DNA of 64,000 nt from assembly GCA_037975125.1 (NCBI GenBank), contig CM075853.1, positions 87,399,859-87,463,858 of the forward strand, given 5' to 3'. This DNA is from Latrodectus hesperus (taxonomy: Eukaryota > Arthropoda > Arachnida > Araneae > Theridiidae). Shown piece by piece: positions 12,293 to 26,802 of the stretch (position 1 is its first letter; every line of letters starts with the position of its first letter). Made by a program: the position numbers and the translations under genes. The notes beneath the pieces were generated by a model, which saw nothing but the letters and a program-made list of their open reading frames with translations, was not told the origin of the DNA and made no database searches.

Positions 12293-13801
12293 TTTTATTA
12301 TTATATTCAAAGTATTATATATTATGAAATAAGGATATTTATGAAAACTATTTATAAATATATTACATTCTTGGGTTTTTAATTGCCATTAATATTAATA
12401 TATTTGAGTAATTGAGTGTATTTACATACACATGATATTTTGAAAGTAACAAAATCTTCATTAATATAATATTATCAAAATTTTTTTAAAAATGTCCTTA
12501 TTGGTGTAAATATTTGAGAAAAATGTAGGAAAAAAATTATAAATTATTCAAAAATATCACATTAATGTAATATAATTTGAGCAATAAAATTGAGAGTGAT
12601 ATAACCACGAACTTTATTGACCCAAAATTGTTATCTCTATGCAATGTAGGGTATTTCATCAATAAAAACAAAAATGAAAATATAATAAAAAATTTTATTA
12701 TGCATTTGAAATGTTGAAAACGTACTTCATGAATACTTTCATGTACTCACTCGCTAAAAGAAGTTCATGTGTGCGCAAAACTTAGACTAAATTATTTAGA
12801 ATATTGTAACAAAGCAATGTTAACTTTAAAAGAGAAACAGAATATTTTAAATAACTTCCTGAAACAAAAATGCTTACAGAAAATTGCATATCACGTGAAG
12901 ATTTTAAAATCCTACTTTAAAATTTCAGTCTTAAAAAGAATCTCACAAATTAAATTAGAATTTAAATCATCTAAGTGCCCTAAAACGTCATATACAGTTT
13001 CTTGCTGTACAAACACGATTTATGATTATAATTTTAGGATTTTTGATTCGTGAAATTATTTATTATATTTTCATATGTTTCCTCACACTTCTTACGATTT
13101 TGCAAACCACAGAAAATTATTTTTCTGTTTTAAATGCATTTAAATGTCGTTATTTTAAATATATAAATTTTAAATTATTAAATTACATACCTTACAAAAA
13201 TAACGCTAACAAAAATTTAAAAAACCATATCTTATATTATTATATACTTTAAATTTTTTGCTTTAATCAGTAATTCATTTCGAAATTTTCTGCATTTTAA
13301 TGCAACAACTGATGCATATAGTTAAAAAATCTTAACTTTCATAAATTCACTCTACCTTATAATAATCTTACATGTTGATTAATCCCGTTTATTAGAATCA
13401 AAGTTTCAGGGAAACACTAAACTCCACCAAATAAAAATGTATACTGTAGTAATTTTTAGAATTTTTCCAAATTATTTTCTTTTATACACAAAATCTCAAA
13501 CTGAATAGTTTAAAATAATGTTTTTGTGTACCATGTATATTACATAGGGGCTAAACGAAGAATTAATATAAGAAATTAAATCTGAATCATTAGCGTAAGA
13601 CATGAGCTTCTGTCCAGTGTCATTACAATAAGATGTGAACTGAAAAACAATACTTCTTGGTGTGAGTACTTTCTTTTGTAAACGACATCATTATTTTTCT
13701 CAATTGCACACTCTAGCGAATAATAAACTCCTCTTACGTGTGCTCATCCGATAACAAATAAATGAAAAAAAGAAGTGACTCTACTCCACTTTCCTTTGCA
13801 G

Positions 13802-14089
13802 ATGCTCCAACTTGCAAGGCTAGTCAAAAAGCTCTGTATGGGGTGGCACGAGGAGAGACGGTGAATATCACTTGTGAGGTGGAATCGGACCCCGAAGAAG
13901 TGTCCTTCCGATGGGCTCTCAACAACTCTGTGGAGAACGTGGAACTCTTCAATTTCACTACCAGACGAGCATACAGTGTTCTCACCTACACCCCCAAGGC
14001 AATGCTGGAGTTCGGCGCCATTCTCTGCTGGGGTAAGAACGCCGTGGGGGAACAAAAGGAGCCGTGTGTATCCAGGATTATACCAGCTG
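13802..14089 (+). CDS. Sidestep-family protein, last Ig domain exon
   Basis: This exon encodes the membrane-proximal Ig domain of the same protein. It is 288 nt, phase 1 at both ends. The acceptor is TTTCCTTTGCAG and the donor is GTAATT at 14090. The T that ends the previous exon plus AT here makes Tyr, giving YAPTCK, the hallmark start of the last Ig domain in this family. The core disulfide is Cys24 and Cys75, the core Trp is residue 37, and Cys4 and Cys88 are the extra edge pair seen in family members. LCWGKNAVGEQKEPC matches the family's conserved block. Possible glycosylation sites are Asn21 (NIT), Asn40 (NNS) and Asn50 (NFT). The antisense open frame across this exon is not a gene. Confidence 0.94.
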
Positions 14090-14200
14090 GTAATTTCCAT
14101 TTTGATTATTTAAGCATGCAAGGAACATAGTTGTATAGTAACTTTCCATTACAGTAAGCTTTTCATTATGAAATGGAATTTTGAATTTTTAAAAAATATT

Positions 14201-14535
14201 TTTTAAAAAAAAGTATCTTTATTTGTTACAACAGCAAATTTTAATTACAAATTTAGTTATGACACAAAATATTCTTTTGCACTTAAATTTAAAAATAAAA
14301 CAAAAAGTATCTTGAAAGAATTATTAAATTTCCTCTGGCAACAATCCTAATTCAGACGTTAATGTCAAATGGATTTTCATGCCCTCTGTATTCATTTCAC
14401 AAAAGCTATTATTCAGGGAGAAAAATATAAAAAAAATTTTTTTAATGTTTTAAAAAAAATTATCTTTACTTGTTGCAGTCGCAAATTTTAACTGGAAACT
14501 TAGTTGTAAAAAAATATTTTTCTACATTTGTATTT
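14201..14535. repeat. Direct repeat, two copies of about 90 bp, 246 bp apart
   Basis: Copy one (14201-14288) and copy two (14447-14535) share TATCTTTA-TTGTT, GCAAATTTTAA and TTAGTT in the same order and spacing, with about a quarter of positions changed. The duplication begins about 110 bases after the donor site of the preceding exon. Confidence 0.65.
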
Positions 14536-15144
14536 AATTATGTAGGTTATAAAACGTGAGGAAAAATTTTAATTAAAATACGAAATATTAAAAAACTATT
14601 ATGTTTAACAAAAATTGTAATTCTAAATTTGACTTCATTTGAGTTTTTATCGCTTAGGCGCAAATTTAATATATTTTTAGCATGAATCTTACAAATTAAA
14701 TAAATGATATGCACAATATTTATTCATAAGTTATTTATATTCTAGAATCAAATAATATGTTTTCCTCCAATATTTTTGAATATTATCGTAGGGAAAAGAA
14801 CTTTCTATTTATCACAGTATTTCTTAAAAATAACAACTAACTCTACTAAATTCTTAAAATTCCAAAGTTACGTGTCTCGAGAAAAATCTGATAAAAATAA
14901 TAAATTCCCGCAAGAAAACTTGAAACGGAAAATTTAATGATTAAATGGAGTAAATTAGTTTCAAGAATTAAATATGCATGCTCTTTTTTTTATTCAATTC
15001 TTTCGTAAAGAAAACTTTCTGCTGTTATTTACATGTATTTTAATTCCTTTACTCTATACAACTTTATTAATAGTTTATCCAATTTCTAAATAATCTATAT
15101 TGAATTATCTCACTATCTATTGTCAACTTAATTATAAACATAAT

Positions 15145-15146
<2 letters not shown>

Positions 15147-15219
<73 letters not shown>
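15147..15219. repeat. (TA)n microsatellite, about 73 bp
   Basis: Pure TA dinucleotides. Confidence 0.97.
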
Positions 15220-15223
<4 letters not shown>

Positions 15224-16049
15224 TAAAGTATGTAATTAGTAAAATAATGCATAATTATCTACAAAAGCATATATGTGCTTCAGTGTGTGTATTGAAAATA
15301 AACATATTCTTTCCACCATAAAGCTCTAAATTAAAATTAAAATTTATGTATATGATAATCGGAATGATAAATTGAATCGCATTAAAATATATAAATCAAC
15401 CAATGCACAGTTTCAGGGATAATATTTATTATAATCTTCCCCCTTTTGTTTTAAATTTTCTTACATTAGCTCAAAACTGTTAAATGTATTGTTTTAATCA
15501 TTAATCAAACTCTTATTGATGTTAACACTATCAAAACGTATAATTATATATGTATTTTATTTACTGTTATTGATAAAAATGAAACAAATATAACGGATCT
15601 AAATTAGAGTATGCATTAGTAAACTTTAATCAGGAAGCTTTGACGACTTTAATTTTTTTAAAAGAAATGATTAGCAGTATAATGAGAAAATAACAAATAA
15701 GATTTGATTTCCAATTACTTTTTTCTACAAAAAAAATCTTATTCACAAAACAATAATCTAAAATTTAACAATCTTATAACTGTTCAGAAGAGATTCTTTT
15801 TTCTTATCATTCAGGGTTTTAGAACCGTCAGTTATGGTGAAATTTCTGCTGTTTGCGTTAGCTCGCCTATTGAGTTGATATTTTTAAATAATTTTGAGGC
15901 ATTTAATAATTTTGAATAGTCTACAGTTAAAATGTTGAGATCTAAAATTTTCTCAATACCTTAAAATGTGTAATTCTGTTTTGAAGCCCGTGAAGTTGTT
16001 TCTTATGTAAATGATATTGTTCAGAATTTCATCACACAATTTTTGTATC

Positions 16050-16425
16050 TCGAATAGAGTAAGCTGATGGTAAGGATGGCCTTGGTTGCTATTCATGAAG
16101 ATAAAAATGAGAGAGTGAAGGTCCAGCATAGAGAATACCCGATTTATGTTATGTTTCTATAGCTGATTTTCTGAGTTTAAATTTTAATGTCGATTGGATC
16201 CAATTATCATAAGAATAAGACTCTTCAAACCAAGTAGCTTATTTTACATATTAACAGACTTTCTTTTTACTTTTACATAACGGAAAAACTGATGATCAAC
16301 ATTTATACTATTGTATTCACTCTGGAACATTTTATGAATATTCATTTTTCTTACGTTCGAGAACATATTGTTAAAAAGCAGACCAGTTAGCTAAGCAAAC
16401 TTTCATAATATTTATCTTGAGTTGT
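16050..16425 (+). pseudogene. Old retroelement RNase H relic
   Basis: Around 16335-16415 the translation gives IHFSYVREHI and, after a frameshift, KADQLAKQT. This matches the usual end of a retroelement RNase H domain, where a W-x-x-x-H block is followed by GNE-ADxLAK. Upstream at about 16067 the frame DGKDGLGCYS resembles the start of such a domain (DGS.....G.G.). Stops and frameshifts occur throughout. It is more decayed than, and different in sequence from, the LINE at 8749. The edges are uncertain. Confidence 0.45.
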
Positions 16426-16503
16426 CTTATACCAAACCTTATTGGAAACATGTTGTTGGAGCAAAATGTATATCTGTTTCATTCCCAAACGCACAAATGA
16501 TTA

Positions 16504-16598
16504 GAAGTTAACTTTTCAGCAGTTTTTGAATGCCTGAACTGACTCTAGAATTAGAGTCAGTTCAGACATTCAGGCTGCGGAAGTTTCAGAAGTTAATT
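16504..16598. repeat. Imperfect hairpin with 19-bp core arms
   Basis: Core arms 16528-16546 and 16553-16571 pair with one mismatch around the 6-base loop AGAATT. The pairing continues outward less perfectly (CAGCAG with CTGCGG, AGAAGTTAA with TTAATT). No mobile-element end is recognised. Confidence 0.8.
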
Positions 16599-16700
16599 AT
16601 TTCATTTTAATATGAAATCCAATAGATTTTGTACTTGTGGATACGCATAAAAGATTTGTTGAACACGTTTTACTAAGCAGATGGCTGGAAAACGTTAAAA

Positions 16701-16883
16701 CTGGGAGTGGTCGCAATATTCTCCAAGTGAAATGATACCTCTGGAGGTGGCAGGCCAAGTATTGGGCATGTTTTGCTTGATCCCAGCTTCAAAATCATGA
16801 ATACTACACCTGGCTGCATCTATCTAACAGGTAGAGTTCAAATCAGAGCTGGGTGCAGTTAAGCATGCTAGCGCAACAACAGC
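16701..16883 (+). mobile_element. Old SINE-like insertion with (AAC)n tail
   Basis: The sequence is GC-richer than its surroundings and ends GCATGCTAGCGCAACAACAG, similar to the GCTGGCACATGACAACAAC end of the SINE at 59185. AACGTT occurs on both sides (16691-16696 and 16884-16889) as a possible short target duplication. No intact A or B box is seen, so the head is lost or too diverged. Confidence 0.4.
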
Positions 16884-19800
16884 AACGTTTTTCTCCTCTG
16901 CTGGTTGCATGTTCGAGCCAGAAAGGCTTATAAAACTGAATTAATGTTTCTGCTGTTTGCCACAGTTTTGTCTTATCTTTTGACGAATATTGAAAGATTG
17001 AGGTGTTACAAATATTTGTCATTTAAAATCTAAGTTCTTCTGATGTTCTTGATGTCTTGTAAATATTTCAGTGTTGATTGTACTTAATTTTGTAAGTCTC
17101 GTGGCATAAAACCACTACAAATATTCCTTAATGATGTGGAAATCAAATTCATAAATTGAACTGTAAGTTAAATGCTACTTTTCTAGCTATCCATTCAAAG
17201 AGAGTAAAAATAGATCAACATCATGCTTTTGAGCTTTACAGAACCAAAATAATTCACTATCTAAACTTTTAATCTTTACATTTTAAAAAAGTGTTTAATT
17301 ATTATAACACAACATAATATAACAAATAATTAATATGGCAATTTACCATTGAAATTTAAATTGCATTTCCTTCTTGAGTATTTGAAATTTTTTAACAAAT
17401 CTCTTAAAATTGTTTTAAACTTTTTTGAATGATTATGTAGTTTCTTGAAAAAAATTTAATATAAAAAACCCATATCAAGATATAATGGTTTAGCAAGAAA
17501 TATAGGACTTTGCGTTTCATTTAATTAGAAAACATGTTTCCTAAAATTAAATTTCTTTTTACACCTATATTATGGTAGTAAAATAAGAGTTGGAATTGTC
17601 TTCCATTAAAAATTTATTTTTGAAATTCTTGGCTCCTTTTACACATTTTATGATAAAATTAATTATATACCCGAATCTGTATTTAAGACATCTGACATAG
17701 CTAACTAATTAAATATTATCTTTTTTCACTTTAACGTTCATAAAAAACATTTGGACAATAATTACTTTAATCGGGAAATATATAGCAGACCATATAGCAA
17801 GTGTAAGGAAAAACAAAAACAGGTTTAGGAATTTGAAAACATAGCAAAAACTAATTAATCATGTGATATGTCTAGAAAGTAAAGTGAAGAGTTTTCACTC
17901 ATCATATGCAAACAACAGATATTTACTTAGATATTCATAACAACTGCATTCTTCTTTTTTTTGTTAAAACAGAACAATTAATATTTTCGCTATAAGAACT
18001 TTGGTGCAATTTCACAAAATTTTATATAGGATGCATATTATTCTATATTTTTTAAGATTGTTATTTGATATACATTGGAAATGTGCTATACCCAAGAATG
18101 TAAATATTTTAACTAAGTTATTAGTTAATGATGTTGTCTATTGTTCCGAATAGATTAAATATATAAATAAAATTTAAGGTTTCCAGCATTATTTTTTATA
18201 ACTAAATGAAATAAAAATTAATATATTAGTTTGAAAATTCAGTGTCCGAAAATTTGATTTTCTGCAATAATTTCAATTCGATTTCATATATCTATAACAC
18301 ATGAAATAATTAATATTTCTTACAAAATAGTCATTATGTTTTTATCCAAATAATCCTTTTGATTTGCGAATCTTGAACAACTAAATAGAATGATTATGAA
18401 TGTTTCGTCATTAGACTGGTGAACTTAAAAGACGTCAATAATACTGTAGAAATACGAATACAAAAAATATAAAATATTAAATTTAAATATCACCAAATTT
18501 ATATTTGTTATAGTTGATATAAGACAAACACAAAATTCGCATATGTTTGGTTTTGCTACATAAATAAATATATCGAAAATACTGAATTTACAAAAATACA
18601 AACAATTACTCTCAAATAAATATTTTATATTCAGTATCTTCTTTATTATATTTTATTACAGAATAATTATCCCATGAAAGTAAAAATGCTTTATTCTAAG
18701 TAATAGCTTAGGACATAAATGATAAAAAGTTTTTGTTATAAGTGCTAAAAAAAATTTAAAATAATAAAATACATGTACATAAATGTGTTCTCATCTGTGA
18801 CTTCTCCACTCTCACTCAGAAAACTGAACAATATAATTTGTATTTTTTCGCATACAGAATTCTTATCTTTTTTTGATAGTTTTGTACAGTGCTTGAATCC
18901 AAAAGCAAAGTCTGGACTTTTTACACTTAAGTTCACAAAGAAATTTTAATTAACTTAAAGTAAAATGTTTTTCTGGATTTTTTAAGTACATCCCATAAAA
19001 TAAAGTTCAATTTTGATAAAAAAAAATTTAAGAGAAAAGTTATTTTAAGTTAGAAGTGTTAATAAAGTAATTTTACGCGCTACAATTTTTATATTTATAT
19101 ATAAAAGACGAATATAAAAATCTCAAAGTTTTTACTAGATTATCTAGACTGAAATAAATAAACTTATCTTTAAAAATAATGTATTATATGAGTTTATTTT
19201 ATGTATACCTTTATTAGTTATAATGAATAATATATATAGGTATATATATTTTTCATTATCTTCATAATAGTTTACAACTCTTTAGATATTACATTTGAAA
19301 TCATATTATTAACAGTGCTATGAATTAAGTTGAAAAAATAGAAATGATGCCCATTATAAAATATTTCAAAATTTTCTAATTAAACTACTAATATTAAGCT
19401 CAAACAATGCCAAGTACATGTATCTGCGAATGCATGCTTATTTAAATAATTCCTTTTTCGTTGACGATAAAAATTTCATGCCTTGAGTACTGCTAAACCA
19501 AAGTACATGCATAAACTTTGCAATCAAGTTCATTAATTAAAACTTAAATTCCATCTCCTGTTTCTATTTTTTTTCCTATTTTAATAATATGCTTAAGAAA
19601 TTAAAAATAACTCTCATGGCTTATATACCCATCCCTTATAACTATTAATATCATAGATTATTAATGAACTGATTACAGCTTTTCCTCTAACGATCTCATA
19701 AATCTTCTTTCATCTACACCTCTATAGTTTTATAATATTGAATAAAAATGCGATATGTTGATTATATATCTATATATAATAATATATCCATAAAATATTT

Positions 19801-20599
19801 TTAATACGTTTCTTATTTTTTTATTTCCTAACAGTACATTTTGAAAATTCTGAATGTTTAGTGATTCAATTAAGTTAATTATCAAAATTAAAAGCACACA
19901 CTTAATTTCTCAATAATTTCGTTTTTACGGGTAATCTCACAAAACAATTTAGTAGTGACTGTGAGATTTTAAGATTCAGTGCATTCAAACTTTAATGCAG
20001 ACATTGTATAGTTACATAAGACATTTAAATATTTACAAATTAATTAGTTCATGCACAATACTTTTATAAATTATTTTATCATCAAGCATATCAATTTTAA
20101 AACATGGGCAAAGAAGATTTTGGGTGTTTGTGTAAGATATCTAACAAAATAGATAAATTATTGTGTACATAAATAAACATGAAATATTATTCCATTTAAT
20201 TTTAAGTAAATAAAAAAGATTCGCATAAAGTAATTCATTCATGAAAGTTGTTGTTGAGGAGAATTGAAGTATGAGTATATTGAAGAATTAAGTTGTAAAG
20301 TATGTTGAGAGGAGAATTAAAGTATAATAAAGAATATTGAGAGGAATTTCTCTTTAAGAACATCCTACAATTACTTTAAAATGTTTTAATGAATTTGTTA
20401 CTTTTAAACGAATAATTAAACACAATATATTTTGAAAATATAATTATAGAATTTGTATTGTATGCGCAGGAAGTTTTACATAAACAAATATTTAGTGAAG
20501 AATAGAACTAGCATATTTTAAAATTTAAAATCTAAAAATCCTCCAAAATTCAATTTATTCTTTAAACATGTATATAATTTTGAATTCGCCTAATTCAAT

Positions 20600-20990
20600 T
20601 AGTCATTAAGTTCAAAGTGCAACCCTTTCAATCCACGTCATTACTCATAGCACTGCTTGAAAGTCAGGTAAATGTTAATCTTTTATCGGTGTAACTCACA
20701 AATGCGGGGGCAGCTCTCTGTGAGAAAACAAGAGATAACGTCATCAATCAGTCAATGGCTCTCTCTCTCTTTGTTACCGCTGCCCTATCACTTTCCCGAT
20801 CATGAATCGCGCGCCTGTCAGTCAGCATCTTTTCATCATTTCTGCTCATCATTCATTATAGGTCGTCTCTAGTACACCGCCTGGAAGCACCTTTATCAAA
20901 AGTGATAAATATCCGAAGTGCACGGTCCTTAATCTGATCTTGTCAGATTTTCACCTTGCCATAGGAGCGGTGGCAGTAATCCAAGTAGTA
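20600..20990. promoter_or_regulatory. GC-richer intronic island with paired GATA sites
   Basis: This is the most distinct composition change in the 41-kb intron. It contains TTTATCA (20892-20898), a 4-base spacer and TGATAAA (20903-20909), a perfect inverted pair of GATA-type sites, plus AGATAACGTCA near 20733 and several CAGTCA/GTCAGT motifs. It has no repeat ends or target duplication, and no coding match. A candidate enhancer or other conserved non-coding element is the simplest reading, but this is inference. Confidence 0.35.
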
Positions 20991-22763
20991 ATTCATTTAT
21001 CTCGTTCTTTTATTTACTGTAAAAAGGGCAAGAATACTGATGAAAATATAATTGATAGAATAATCGCAGAGGCTCAAAAATGATCCTTTGACTGAGTGTT
21101 CTTTACGAAGAAGAAAAATCTAAAGGTATTGTTATCCCATAAAAGTAAATCTAGATAAATTTGAAATGACACTAACTAAGAAACATTTTAATCATTTAAA
21201 GTTTTCAGAGTAATAATAAATATACATTATAAGATTAATATGTCTGTATTATTTATTCGATTTACTGTGAATGTTTAAGTGATTACTACTAGTAAGCTAA
21301 AATATCAGCTATTTGAAACATATGTTAAACGCTGTTCTATTTATCTTTTAACTCACGTCTTATAAATTATTAAAATTATGATTTTGTAATATTTGCGACG
21401 TGATAACCAATGTCGCATAGATTAATTTTGTCAAAACTATGACTATTTAGTCAAAGCAATGACTGACTAAACTATTTACTATGACTTAATTTGTATCAAG
21501 CTTAAATAAACTTTTACTTAAACAAATTCGTATTTAATATTCCAAATTTCAAGAGTTCGAAAAATGTTTAGAGAAAGTTGAGGTTTCAGGAACAAAAAAT
21601 ATTCTTTATAATTCATTTTTATAGTTATCCTACATATTCTAAAAACACCAAAATAATTTAGATTTATCATTACAATCCTTATAAAATCCTTATGTAGTAA
21701 AAATTAACATTATGGTTTTTGCTTTAGTCTTTTACTTAATTGCTAAATTAATAACTCAATTCGAATATTTATTCTGTGAAATGTTTGATGCGTATTCAAC
21801 GTTTTTTAATTAGTGGTGGTTTTATTTACTTGCAAGTTGCTTTTTGTTTGCATGTTATCAAAATTATGATTCACTGCTACATTCCACAATTTGTTTGTCA
21901 TCTTAGTGGTGAAAGCCTATATCTCAAGTAAATAAGAAAACTATTAATATTATAGTTAACAGATTTATGTAAAAGCAAGTTTTTTTTATGTATACTCTAA
22001 AAATTTCTTGGAATCTTTGTCACTCAAAGATTACCTTTTTTGTATGAGGACTATCAGAACTTGAACACTCACTTTTAAAAAGAAGATATTGTGCACTTAA
22101 AAAATAATTAGAAAACATGGATATATAATTTTTCTATTTCAATTTTTCTTACTCATATTAAGCATTGATATATGTTATATTAACCATAATGAAAATCAAA
22201 TGAATGATAATTTTAGAAACTCAAGTACTGTAAGATGCTTAAAACTTATCTTGAAATTTGAAAAAAAATCCGAGAAAAAATCGACAACTCAGTAAAAATT
22301 TATAAAAATGGGAATATATAAACTTGAAAAATTAAAATGTATTCATATTATATGATAAAGAATAATATATCTCAAATAATTTTTTTTGTAATTTAGTAAT
22401 GAAACGAAAGATTATTAGAACTCAGAATTTAAAAACTAGCTTAAAATCATATTCTTGTACCGAAATTAGTTAAATTAAAATTGTGATGATTCTTTCTGGC
22501 CTTACCTTGAGAAAACATTTGCAACTTTTCTTTTACTTCATTATAATTCCCTCTATGTTTGTTTCATCTTTCCAACATTATCAGCGGAAATTTTTAAATT
22601 CAAAAGTTTTGAATAAAATCAATGGAAAAAACAAATTGAATTGAAAATAAAGCAACCTATAACTTTTAATTATTCTGATATTGATAATATGCTTCAAAAT
22701 ATTTCAAATGAAAATTTGCACCATATTGGGCTGTTTATAATCATAATTTATGGTGAGTTGATG

Positions 22764-23037
<274 letters not shown>

Positions 23038-24163
23038 TTTGTTTCAAAACAAAACTACTCTATTTAATTATTTCCATAAAGAGTATTCAAGTATTTAGAT
23101 TATTTTCCGTCGGTTGATTTTAAGATAAAAGGATTAAAGTATTATTTCTTTTAATTTGAGTAAGGTGTATTTTGTAACAATTTGTATCTTTCGCTTGCAA
23201 GAGTTTCTTTGCGAGAAATCTAAAATTTGAGCTATATGTTTGTTCTGACATATCAGAGGTTGAAATTTCCTATTCTTTACATGCGATTAAGAAAAGTTTT
23301 CTTAAAATATATTCAACCAATCTTTATTTTCATGATCAGACAATTTTAAATTTTAACTTGAACCAAAGACTCTAAAATTACCATAAATGTATACCCTCCG
23401 GTAGAAAACTCTCATTGAATTGAAGGATTAAGTTACACGATTCAAAAGTATTTTATTCTTAGCAATTTTAATGATGTTTGTTCAAAGACTTCTATGAAAT
23501 AAATCCCAAGGATTAAAAATAGTGATTTGAATTTAGAATTAGTGAATTTTTAATTCTTGATGCATGGAATATACTTAATGAATAGCAATAGTTGCAAAAC
23601 CTTTAATTAAAATTTCAAATCTCATGACTGTTTCTTCAAAACAAATCAATAAATGAAAAGCTATATCAAACAATTCAATTCAAAATATAACAAACTTTAA
23701 AAAGATTATAAATAACATTTAAAATGTGGTAAAAAAATAAATAAAATTTTTCTTACTTTACTATAAACTAATGTATTTTAAAGCTTTAAGAGGTATAAGT
23801 TTACAATATTAATTTTTCAATGGTTAAAATTTCTAGACTGAAAATACCAGTGTCTTAGAACATTTAAGAATTGCACCATTTAATTCGTGAATTATCAAGA
23901 AAACATATAGAACAGAATTTCAATCAAAATGTAATACTAAAATTTGTCAAGATATATACATTTTATTAAATATGGTGTATTACAAATATCTGCATATAAT
24001 ATGAATTCAATATTTAACAATTATTATTCTTTATGGAAGAATAAATTATTATTCTTTTTTTAAAGTTATTATTATTATTCTTTTTAAGAGAATTTTAAGA
24101 AAAATTCTTGATTATAAAAAGCTCTTTGAAACAATATTTCTCCTTAAATTTAGTTTTTGACTT

Positions 24164-24166
<3 letters not shown>

Positions 24167-24217
<51 letters not shown>
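24167..24217. repeat. (TA)n microsatellite, about 51 bp
   Basis: Pure TA dinucleotides. Confidence 0.95.
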
Positions 24218-24220
<3 letters not shown>

Positions 24221-25025
24221 CCAAGCTGCAAATTGTGTTACAAACTCGTAGAAAACTCTCAAAATTTAATCAAACAAATATGCAGTTACTTAAATTAAAA
24301 GTAAGAAATTCCTGTTATGAATAGAAGTAAAAATTGTATCATTGTAATATGATCAAAAGTGCTGGAGCAGTGGCATAAAATACTATACATTAAACATGTC
24401 AGGAAAATATTATAAATTGATTAGTTCAAAATTTGTTTCATATTGCCCGATATCAATACTCTTTTATTTTTGTTTATTCGAAACAGAAAAGTATGCCTCA
24501 AATAACTTTTATGATTGCCTTTCAGATTCACTGGAAATTTTCTTTTATCGAATTAATAAACTCAAAAATGTCCAATGAACAAGCGATTCCTAACGTAGGA
24601 ATGAGAAAAATGCACCATGTCAGGAAAATACAATATTTACTGAATGTTTTCTCGGAAAGGGTTAAATAATAGCATGTATAAAAAAACGAAAAAAAAATTG
24701 TGCAAAACTCCCCAACTTTCAGATCACATCAACAAGTCGCTTTAGGCAAATGCTAAAAAACATTTAAATAATAATCTTTATGGGCCAGTAGTCTCAATAA
24801 GAGTTCATAATACATTACACCGTGACTATCGAAGAATTACAATAATTTTACTTTAGTATTTTTCAGCTATTTTGACATATATTCCTTACAGCTTTGCTTT
24901 ACCTTTCAAGTGGCATTGAGTTTCTTTTATGTCAAAAGTATAGACACAATTTTCACTACTGGTAATAACGTATTTTGAATTACTTTGTAAAAACTTTTTC
25001 TCAAAGTTCTTGGAATAGATTAAGA

Positions 25026-25049
25026 TGTGTGTGTGTGTGTGTGTGTGTG
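25026..25049. repeat. (GT)12 microsatellite
   Basis: Pure GT dinucleotides. Confidence 0.95.
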
Positions 25050-26066
25050 ATAGTATTTCAATTTTAAATGTTCCTTTAAAATTGCGTAACAAGAACTAAA
25101 TTGTACAGGAAATCGTCCAGCAATGTTTTTATTGTTAAACAATGATAACCATATATCAATTATCTGAGTTAAATGTGAATAAATGTATTTAATTAACGAT
25201 ATTCCGTATATATATTGATCTTACAAATGTATTTCAATATTTGAAAAACAAATATTTAAGCAGTATAAGAAATGCTTGAATCTTATCATATATTTTTAAT
25301 GCTGCTTCAACAATTACTGTATAAAAGATAATATAAATTAGCATACTATATTCTGAATACATTTTACAACAAATATTCCTAATTTTAATAGTTAGTTTCA
25401 AATAAATCTCTGAAGAATTCTTCTTAAAACTCAAACATAATAATAATTTCTTGCATTGATTAGATTATCTCCAAATGTGTAAATCTCCCAAAAGTACAAA
25501 ACTTTTTATTATTCTTCAAATGAAAAAAGATTAATCATTATTCATATGAAATTAGATCCAGGAGAGCAGACAATTTTATCATAAACAGAATACAACATGA
25601 AGTTAATTGATACAACTTGAGTTATTAAAGAATGGGATGACTAATATCCAGTTTAATTAAAGGATTAATATTTCAGTTCATTTGAAATAAGTTCATTTAA
25701 AATAATCAATGTTGCAACAAGTAAAAGGAGTTTATTTAACAAAAATGTATTCAAAATTTTGCAGATTTTAATTGTCATATTAATAGCCTAATTAGAATCG
25801 CATTTCTGAGACACATTACAAACTTTATTGGTAACAATTGCAAAGAAACGCCTTTAAATAATTATTCAAGTTAATCGCTTTAATGTTCTTTATACTGAGG
25901 TAATTCATTTGGAAAACGTTTCATATTTTGAAAAGTAAATTTCTCATTTAATTTCTAAGCGATTTCTAAACTTATTTCGGAAATTGATTATTTTCCATTG
26001 TTGTCAACTTTTGAAGCTAATGAGCAATTGAATAAAGGCATGTTAATAAGATAAGTGTAGTAAGTG

Positions 26067-26069
<3 letters not shown>

Positions 26070-26109
<40 letters not shown>
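26070..26109. repeat. (TA)n microsatellite, about 40 bp
   Basis: Pure TA dinucleotides ending ACATAG. Confidence 0.95.
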
Positions 26110-26112
<3 letters not shown>

Positions 26113-26337
26113 GCGCAAGTTCTCTCATTCAAAATAATTAATTCCTAATTTATTTTAAAAATCAACTTAAGCAATTAATGTAAATATTATGATTTTTTTA
26201 ATAATTATCACAATTTTTATTTGCAAAAAGAAGTGAAACTGACGTTTTGCAAGCATAAAGTGTAAAAAAAAAATTATTTTTATTGACGTAATAGCTAAAT
26301 TCTTTTAATTCTCATTTTAACCAATGTACCATAATTT

Positions 26338-26476
26338 AAAAATATTTTGAGATCAGTTTGTCATTAATGCATACAAAAATTTATGTATACTTAAATTGTT
26401 TCTTATAAATATTTTGAGATCAATTTGTTTCATTAATGCATGCAAAAATTTTTGTAAACTTAGATTATTTCAAATA
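26338..26476. repeat. Tandem duplication, unit about 67-70 bp
   Basis: AAATATTTTGAGATCA(G/A)TTTGT begins units at about 26340 and 26407, each followed by CATTAATGCAT and CAAAAATTT. A degenerate third start (AAATACTTTCAAATC) follows. Confidence 0.8.
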
Positions 26477-26802
26477 AATACTTTCAAATCTAATCCAAAA
26501 ATACTAGCCACTTTGATTTTCAAAATATTTTTTGAATATTTTTGTTTATTAAAATACTTATAAATGATAAAAAAAATATAAAAACATTGATATAAAAAAT
26601 ATAAAAACATTATGAATTTATTGAAAATCTTTTTTTAATATTTATTTTTTAATAGTTAACTAAAACTACAACAATGATAAAAAAATTAAAAAAATAAATG
26701 CTGTAAAATAATAATCACAAAAGACTACTATAACATCTCTGGTAATTTCCTTTTATATTTTCTTTTCTAATAAATATCAGAAATAATTATTTAAAACTTA
26801 AG

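Noticed and set aside
12769..13252. Two overlapping open frames of 94 and 76 codons before the last Ig exon
   Set aside because: AT-driven composition, no domain, no splice context and no family similarity.
13744..14100. 118-codon open frame on the minus strand across the last Ig exon
   Set aside because: It is the shadow of the Sidestep-family exon; only the + strand has splice sites and family motifs.
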